DNA of 64,000 nt from Saccharina japonica (Eukaryota > Sar > Phaeophyceae > Laminariales > Laminariaceae). The notes beneath the pieces are model-generated. The model saw only the letters and a program-made list of their open reading frames with translations, was not told the origin of the DNA and ran no database searches. The position numbers and the translations under genes are program-made. The first letter of the stretch is position 1; every line of letters begins with the position of its first letter. The DNA is taken from NCBI GenBank assembly GCA_008828725.1, contig MEHQ01001626.1:268250-332249 (forward strand), given 5' to 3'. Positions 57,301 through 64,000 of the stretch are shown one piece after another.

Positions 57301-60300
57301 TCAGAAATCTTGAAATGGCTCACGAAAGCCCAGCACTTGTACACCTATATGTCGATTACATTGCCGAACTAGGATGATATGATGATCTATACGTGCCCCC
57401 CGACCTAAACATACCCTAGATTGAATGTTTTTGGACATTGGATAAAAATAGGTATACCTACGCACTTTGAGCCATTTGTAGTTACACTGCGTAATGTACC
57501 CCGGAAACAACTTACAATATAAATACTAGGTAAAAATCAATTTGGGGGTATACCCCCTGGAACTCAGTTAATTGGGGGTATAGGCAAAACGCTCCCGAGA
57601 AAGGTGCTCCCGCGGGCCCAAACATGCCTCAGACGGAATTTCGAAACCCTATGAGATGCCTGAAGCCCATGCCAAGCACCCACACAACGTTATGTTTTAT
57701 CGGGCACGTGTTTGGGCCTAACGGGACAGCGGCGCATGACGGAGAAAACGAAGTCTCCTCTTTGACCACTTCTTGGGGGGAGATAACCTCACGTGTCTAC
57801 TAAATGTATCTCCTCCCCCAAATTAAACACTTTTTTCACTTCGTTTAACTGAACCCATACTCACTTTTTACCACCTGTGACAGCCTAAAAAACGACTAAA
57901 GTGTATGTATCCACGTCATCACCCAACAGCCCGAATAGCCGACGGCGCGGAACATCCAGAACTTGCAAGTAGTCGCGATCGTTTGTCTCCCAAGAAATAT
58001 CGGCACAGCTATACAAAAAAAACATTCACGAGGATATGGAGATATCGGCTCGTCTGAGAAAACATGACGGTGATGGGAGAATCAGAACACATACGTGTAT
58101 GCTCGGCGTATGGGTCATGGGCTGCTGGGTCCTCTGTGCTTCGTCCTTGGTTGCTGGATGATCCTGGTACTCCGTACCCAAACACACCAGCCTGCCGTCG
58201 AGGATAGATACGATGGGGGGCAGCAGGAAAGCACCGCTCAAGAAGAATATCGACCGTTCGTTGCGCCTGGTGTTGATCGACCGTTCGTTACACCTGAAGG
58301 TGTTCGTGTCCCAAAACCTCCTCCCGTCCGACAACCCAACACCGAGAATCCACGACGCACAGCATGAGGCAACGAAGCACCGATAACCAAGCATCAAGCA
58401 CCCAGCAACTAACGAACCATATGCCGAGCATGCATGTATGGGTTCTGATTCTCCCATCACCGCCTTGTTTCATCAGAACAGCCGATATCTTCGTATCGTC
58501 ATCAAATATGTTATTTGAAAGTTCGTTGTGCCTAGATTTCTTGGAAGACAAATGATCCCGCTGTCACAGGTGGTCGGAAGGGTGTATGGTTTCGGTCAAA
58601 CGGGGTGAAACAAGTGTTTGGTTGGGGGCAGTAGATACATTCGGTAGGTACGTGGGGTTATCTCCACCGAAGATGTGGCCAAAGGGGGGGCTTCGTTTGC
58701 CCCCTCATGCGCCGCTATCCCGTTAGGCCCAAACATGCGCCCGAAAAATAAATTAAAAAAGGTATGTGCGTGCTTGGCATGGGCTTCGGGCATCTCGCGA
58801 GGGCTTTGAAATTGCCTTTGAGGCCTGTTTGGGCACGCGGGAGCACCTGTCGCGGGCACATTTTGCCTATACCCCCAAATGGCCGGACACCCAGAGGATA
58901 TACCCTCAAATGACAATTTCTCAAAATACTAATAGCGGTACCAAATTTGCAATATTTTGGTACGACTGTTGTCACCCATACCGGTAGGGTTGGGGCCCAC
59001 GAAGGTGCTGGGCACATTAGTGAGGGTAGACAACCGATAGGGGGTTTGATTATGCAGTACCGGTCCCATCCATACTTTACAGCCGCACTGCGTGGCTTGA
59101 AGAACACGCGCGGCGCTTCGGGCGACGGCTAATACCCGCTCCAATCCCCGAGCGGGATAACACTGCTGTTACGCGGGGAATATGTCGCCCCCGGGATAAA
59201 CGTGTACGGTGGATGCCTCAAATCCCTCCCCAAGATGTTCAGGGCACGATCGGTAACAACGTCGATCCCATACCATCCATTCCGGGGAGCTTGCTCACGG
59301 TCGGATTCGCCGCCGGTAGAGAAGCCCTACCCCGACGGCTAGGTATGCGCTACCCATCGCTGCCACCACACGTTTAGGCACTGCGCCAAGATGCTAAAGA
59401 CACATAGTTTCCACCCCCGGTGCCCGTATCAAAGAGTTACCTGCAGGAGAACGATATTCTACTTTCCTGGGCTTCCAAGTCATACCCTTCAGCCACAACT
59501 TCCGCCCGTTACGCACCCCTGCCAACCTTTCGCCGCCTGCTTTCCCGACTTGAGCTAGGTGGTTAGGTCCCCCAACATCCTTCCCCGGCGTTCCGTCTAC
59601 CCCCGGGTTGCGCATTCAGGCGTAGAGACCGTCGGGGCACTGGTCCTCCACCGAATCCATGTCCTGGTCGCAGAACGCCGACATGACTTTGTCCTGATCC
59701 TCAGATTTCGCGTACCACCTGCGCTTCGGGCGTAACCCCTCGCGTCTCCTATCGCGCTGGTCGGGTGACCGTATGTTGCCTGCGCGGGCCTTGAAGTACC
59801 CTGCCGGCATGAGGGAGGAGTCGTGGTTAAATAAGCACCACTGACGGGAGCAGGCCCCCTGAAACGCGAGTGCGAAATAAACTTTATGCTGCGACGAAAA
59901 TGCTGCTTTGTCCTGGCGCGAGGTGTCCGCTTCCGGCAACCCCGGCTGCGTCGGAGCCGGAGTAGATCTGGCCGCTACCGAGCTTCCCCGTTCGCTGCTG
60001 CCTCGGGGTGCCCACTGAGAGCGGTCAGACTCAGCGGAGGGGGCCTTGGCACCGAAGGCTATTGCATGCTGAACCGGCGAGAAGGCCCCCTTAATGGTGA
60101 TCGCGGCGACGGCCGGATAATGCTTCTCTGCGTCGTGGGGGTTGCCGTTCGTTCAGTAGCGGTAAGCGTACACACTCTGTCGTTGTGACATGTACAACCC
60201 CCTGTCTCGAGGTGAAGCGATCGGCGCCGGGTTCAACTGGTCAAATACGCACTTGTTGCGACCCATCGCTTCAAACACTTTCCTGCTAAATGTCACGGAG

Positions 60301-61805
60301 GCTTCTCCCCCGACGAGCGCCGCGATGTCGGACCGCACCTGACGGAACAGGTGGCGCGTCTCCACCATGGACTTTACCCCCACGGTTTCGAAGCGCTGTT
60401 TCTGGCCGAAATTTGCCTTGGGCACGTAGCGGGTGGCGTGTTGATACGCCCGGCTGCGCGCCAAAGGGACCATGAACATTCCGCTAAAATACGATTATCC
60501 ATTTCACCCCGAGCTTACATCGGTGCGACTATGGAGCGCGCGGAATCTACCTTCAACGGCCGGACCTCGGTATTAACCGGTAGAGGCGCTCGTGCACCAC
60601 CCCCTGTCGATCGTTCGTGTCGAACGCGATCGGAAACAATATTCGAACAAGCCGTCCCAAGAGGTCACTGAGCTGTCGTTCCGTGATGTATCCACAGACA
60701 GATACCGCCTTCGAGACGTGTGAATGAACCGGGTCGGCGATATGAGCTCGATAGCCCACCGCGAGCCGGCGCGCGGTGGCCTTCGTCGCTCCTGAGTCCC
60801 TCGCTGTGATGTCCTTCAGCGCCCTTTTCGCTGCCTCCGGTCCCCCGGCCAGCTGGAGGCCTTCCGTCGTCAGCTTGCGCAACTACTCGGTCACAGACAA
60901 TTCACCCGCTGGGACCTGGCAGAAGAAGCCCTCTATTCCCAACACATATACCGCTTCACTAGACGACCTCTGGTCCTACGTGCCCAAGTGACCACCTATG
61001 ATACCGTGCATAAACTATCTGTGCAACGGAGTCATTCTATCAACGGGAGGACTGTAGTGCAGCAAGCCTGTGGCGTCGGAGTAGTAATGGGTGAGCTCAC
61101 AGACCCCACCGTTGGTCGTGCTCAGCACCTTTGCAAGACTTCACTGAAGGAAGACCGCGCTGGTGTGAACGGAAAAATATTCTTGGGACACGCCCGTGTA
61201 GAAAGCCCACGTGGCGCTCTTACTGCCGACCTGGCTCCTTATCCGCTTGATCGACTTGTAGGGGTTGTGCACCCCGCTGCCCCCACGCGCATCCACCGTG
61301 CCCCATGGATCGGTGGGGGCCCCCTGTGCCGCAGGGCCCACCGGTGCCATGGGTGCCACATGTAACCTTGTGGTCAACGGCGCTGCGGGGTGCACCTGTG
61401 CCACTTGGACTACCTGCGCCACGAGGGGCACCTGGGCCAAAGCCGGGACCGGCATACCATAGGCTGCCAGTAGCAGCTGGACGGCGGGAGGTAGCGGCTG
61501 CGGCTGGCGCGCATAGAAAGCGGCTGCGTGGTGAGGGGGGGAGGGAGCAGCGATTACCCTGCAGTATAGGAGGCTGCCTTGGTTGTGGAGGCGGGGGCCG
61601 TGCCTGGGGCCGGGGAGGTTGCCACTGTTAAGGGTGCGGTACTGGAGGCAGCCGGGGCCAGGGGTGGTTCGTCATTGTTCTCCCGAGGCCTCTGTAGTTG
61701 GGGCGGGAGCGGCGACGGCCTCGGCGAGAGCGGGGGCTGCCACGGACCCCCTACGTCGCAGGACGAGAGGAGATATTTTACGTCTAAATTGTCCGGCATG
61801 TTTCG
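57301..61805 (-). pseudogene. GC-rich degenerate coding relic 2, possible viral fossil
   Basis: Minus-strand, GC-rich, protein-like sequence starts near 61,805 with a Pro/Ala-rich region and continues to about 59,000, with a further open stretch at 57,301-57,510. A Mutator-type element (57,529-58,922) is inserted in it. Two consecutive frames meet near 59,615, where one ends and the next begins directly. A long first protein followed by a touching second frame is an arrangement known in some double-stranded RNA viruses, where capsid precedes polymerase. I recognise no polymerase motif, so the family stays open. It has several breaks and is not functional. Confidence 0.35.
57529..58922. mobile_element. 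Mutator-type foldback element, older relative of 30.4 kb
   Basis: Ends read GGTAAAAATCAATTTGGGGG and GAGAAATTGTCATTTGAGGG inward. Flanks TAAATACTA and AAAATACTA agree at eight of nine. The ~310-bp outer arms contain the same GTTTGGGC and AAGCCCATGCCAAGCAC blocks as the 30.4-kb element. Inside is a second inverted repeat (around 58,040-58,160 and 58,430-58,510) sharing GGTGATGGGAGAATCAGAAC. A 20-bp phrase with GACCGTTCGTT is tandemly doubled in the loop near 58,245-58,290. It has no transposase. Confidence 0.8.
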
Positions 61806-62749
61806 ATGAGCAGCTACGCATAGGTAATAAATGGTAGCAAACACACAACATTGCATCAACCAACTGATAGGGACAAGTAAGTACAGACAACTACAGTGTT
61901 GTATCGAGAGGTTGACAGCCAAACAAGCACCTACAAAAAATGTTGTATCAAGCATATGCGAACACGTTACGAGCGACTCGTTAATGTTGCACGTTTTAGT
62001 GGCGCCATGCCTGACCCTTACGATATATAAATCAGTATGATCCATGCAGTCCAATTTAGCCTCTAACATTTCAGGTCATAAAACGTGAAATACGACGAAT
62101 TGGGCGATAAGGCTACTACAGTCGTCGTCACTAGGACCAACTCAAACTAACACTTGTTTAGAAGTTTTTTCGCCTACGTTCAAACCAAGTGAGTTACTGC
62201 TTGCCAAGGGCCAACATCAGCTATTTTCCACCCAACAATGGATATCTCATCAGACTTACCTTTTAGTTTAAACCCAAAATCATATCCCAACCTTAGAATG
62301 ACGACATGAATCGTTTCCCGCTTTGTTTTGTTATGGTTTGCTCGGTGGCTTTAACGTGCGATTGGTCTGCATGTGACGTCCCGGGCACGGTTTAGGGTGT
62401 TTGTCTACGTCCAACGATACATGTTTTTGAAGCGAGAAATCATTCCAAGCTGCGAATTCAAAACCCCTTCGAATCCGCCCTCGAGTATAGCTTCTTTAAA
62501 AATCACACCTAATGGGAATGCAACCCGTGTTTCCACGTTTGTCGGTAGTGAAGAGTCAATTTACAAGACAATAAACTGAATCTACCTTCTACTTCGCCGG
62601 AGAAGATGGGGGTTACAGGATAATGTTTAAGTGTCTACGCTGTGCTCCCACCTCTGGAAAATATGTGCTGCGGTGGTGGATAATACTAAAATTCTTCGAC
62701 TGCATGGACTGTGCAATAATCACCATACGGGCGACTTAGCGTCTCTCAG
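61806..62749. other. Intergenic sequence, nothing assigned
   Basis: No gene or repeat is supported. Short frames are present on both strands. Confidence 0.4.
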
Positions 62750-62881
62750 CAGCAAGGCCCCATTCTAGAACCGACAGGAGGTATGACACCAGGCCTGGGG
62801 GGTGACCGCTGGTACAGCACGGGCCCCTCCTACTCCGGCCTCGACCAGGCTGCGTCCGACGGCCAGACCCAGAGCGATTGA
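62750..62881 (+). CDS. Candidate terminal exon of a host gene
   Basis: After TCTCAG, a possible splice acceptor, the frame reads QQQGPILEPTGGM and then GDRWYSTGPSYSGLDQ, ending in TGA at 62,879-62,881. Nearly all codons from the internal ATG onward end in C or G, unlike the flanking DNA. The frame also stays open a little upstream of the putative acceptor. No domain can be named from about 43 residues, and no upstream exon is identified. A chance GC-rich patch remains possible. Confidence 0.35.
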   Translation, partial: QQGPILEPTGGMTPGLGGDRWYSTGPSYSGLDQAASDGQTQSD

Positions 62882-62970
62882 TGTTATAGAGTTCCTTTTC
62901 AGTTTGTTATCATAGATACCTGGTATATTTTTGTTTATGTAAAATGCTTTGTTTTTTGTTTTACCTCATT

Positions 62971-63038
62971 ATGAGTCACCATCGGCTCCTCCCCCTGAGA
63001 CCTAACGGCAAGCTGCCCATGATCGCCTACGGGCTCAG
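62971..63038 (+). CDS. Possible short exon
   Basis: The frame from the ATG at 62,971 reads PNGKLPMIAYGL with mostly G/C-ending codons and meets CAG|GTTAGC, a plausible splice donor. The minus strand is also open across the same stretch and ends in GAG|GTAAAA, so the strand is uncertain. Its relation to the upstream candidate exon, which ends in a stop, is unclear. Confidence 0.2.
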
Positions 63039-64000
63039 GTTAGCATACGGATAAGGCACCGTGTCACAGAACGTGTGGTACATCATTCGTGCTAGACAAT
63101 TATCACGTGCCTCGCTTGGCAGCGTGGAAATAATTAATAACCGAGGATGTTGTCCTCTTACAGCTTCTAGCCTCGATGGATATCACGCATACTCTGAACC
63201 ACAGTGTTTTACTATTTTCAGTCACGGGCCAGGTCCTTTTGTCCTGTATCCCTGACTCCAGCAACACGCTAAAGCCTCATTCGAGGTAACATGCAAGACT
63301 GACACCGACAATCTCGTTGTTCCACACGCACTGCTGTGCGTACGACTGAGCCATCTCTTAGCTTCCGCGGCCGTTCCTGTTCTTGGCAGGAGAGCTCCTA
63401 GGATAAAGACTAATATATGCGGAGCTAAAGGCTGAGGAGTGTGTGTTCGCAATGGCACGCAAACTAACTCACCCCTTTAATATGAAATATGCCTTCGGGA
63501 TCGTGGAGACAATCCACATTGTCCCCTTTTGACCCCACGACATGATATCTGCTGGAAACCTCTCGGATCCTTGGCATATCAACAAAAGACAACTCTCTCG
63601 AAACACCCAACCAGTTGTTCTGCTACTTTCGGCCATTCACTACATACACAAGGGAAATACGGACTAGGACATCGCTAGACGATATCTCACGAGCAAGCAC
63701 CGCAGGCTGCGTGGTGCAATGGTCAGTCAATGCATACATTTGGAAGGAGCATGGAGGTGTTGTGTACACGCCCAGCCCACTAGGCTGGGGACGAGGGCTC
63801 TGTAACACTACAATCGGTGTTTTTTGTAGTTATGCATGTTGATCTTTGACGAAAGCACGGAGACAAGCTCCCACAATGCGTGATATACATGCAGGCGTTA
63901 TAACTGACTGCCAATAATTGGTGTATGCTGTTGGCAGTAGGTATTCAAGAGGAGGGATCGCAGTATGAACGCTTCAGGGTTGTGCTACCAGTATGAGCAC
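63039..64000. other. Intergenic sequence, nothing assigned
   Basis: No gene, RNA gene or repeat can be supported here. Confidence 0.4.

Noticed and set aside
63700-63790. tRNA-like stretch
   Set aside because: A weak A-box-like GTGGTGCAATGG is present, but there is no B box and no stem pairing.

Overview
This window looks like repeat-rich nuclear DNA of a eukaryote. It has an assembly gap (243 N), many trinucleotide microsatellites, a tRNA-derived SINE, LINE 3' ends, non-autonomous DNA transposons with clean target-site duplications, and a 7.1-kb satellite array. I see no complete host protein-coding gene. The LINE C-terminus and the general sequence style suggest a stramenopile, perhaps a brown alga. 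That is an impression, not a demonstration.

Layout. 1-16 kb is gene-poor DNA with hAT-type MITEs (3,098-3,556 has a perfect 8-bp TSD), a foldback element, a 5'-truncated LINE (8.29-9.78 kb), an older LINE relic, SINE copies and several TIR elements. 16.1-32.8 kb is a nest of one unusual family, called X here. Seven ~400-bp terminal modules cap very long inverted repeats: X1 is 2.84 kb and almost wholly a foldback, X2 is 6.29 kb. Each module starts with a hairpin whose outer stem differs in sequence between copies but keeps its pairing, and ends in a ~20-bp palindrome. A second repeat, R2, repeatedly abuts X. Two Mutator-type elements with exact 9-bp TSDs sit inside X2, and a hAT sits in an R2 copy.

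33.6-43.9 kb holds a 65-bp satellite family at three loci: five units of one subfamily, a one-unit remnant, and an array of exactly 109 unit lengths. All three loci end in the same 56-bp module. A 1.5-kb tandem duplication follows (43.9-46.9 kb). 49.7-51.0 kb is a hAT with a small acidic ORF, and 51.9-53.3 kb is a 217-bp tandem repeat.

53.4-56.0 and 57.3-61.8 kb are GC-rich, degenerate minus-strand coding relics of unknown, possibly viral, origin. The second is split by a third Mutator-type element. One or two possible short exons near 62.8-63.0 kb are the only hints of a host gene.

The parts interact mainly by nesting: hAT into R2, Mutator-type elements into X2 and into the relic, R2 next to X, and SINE fragments inside X arms and CAG/CTG microsatellites.
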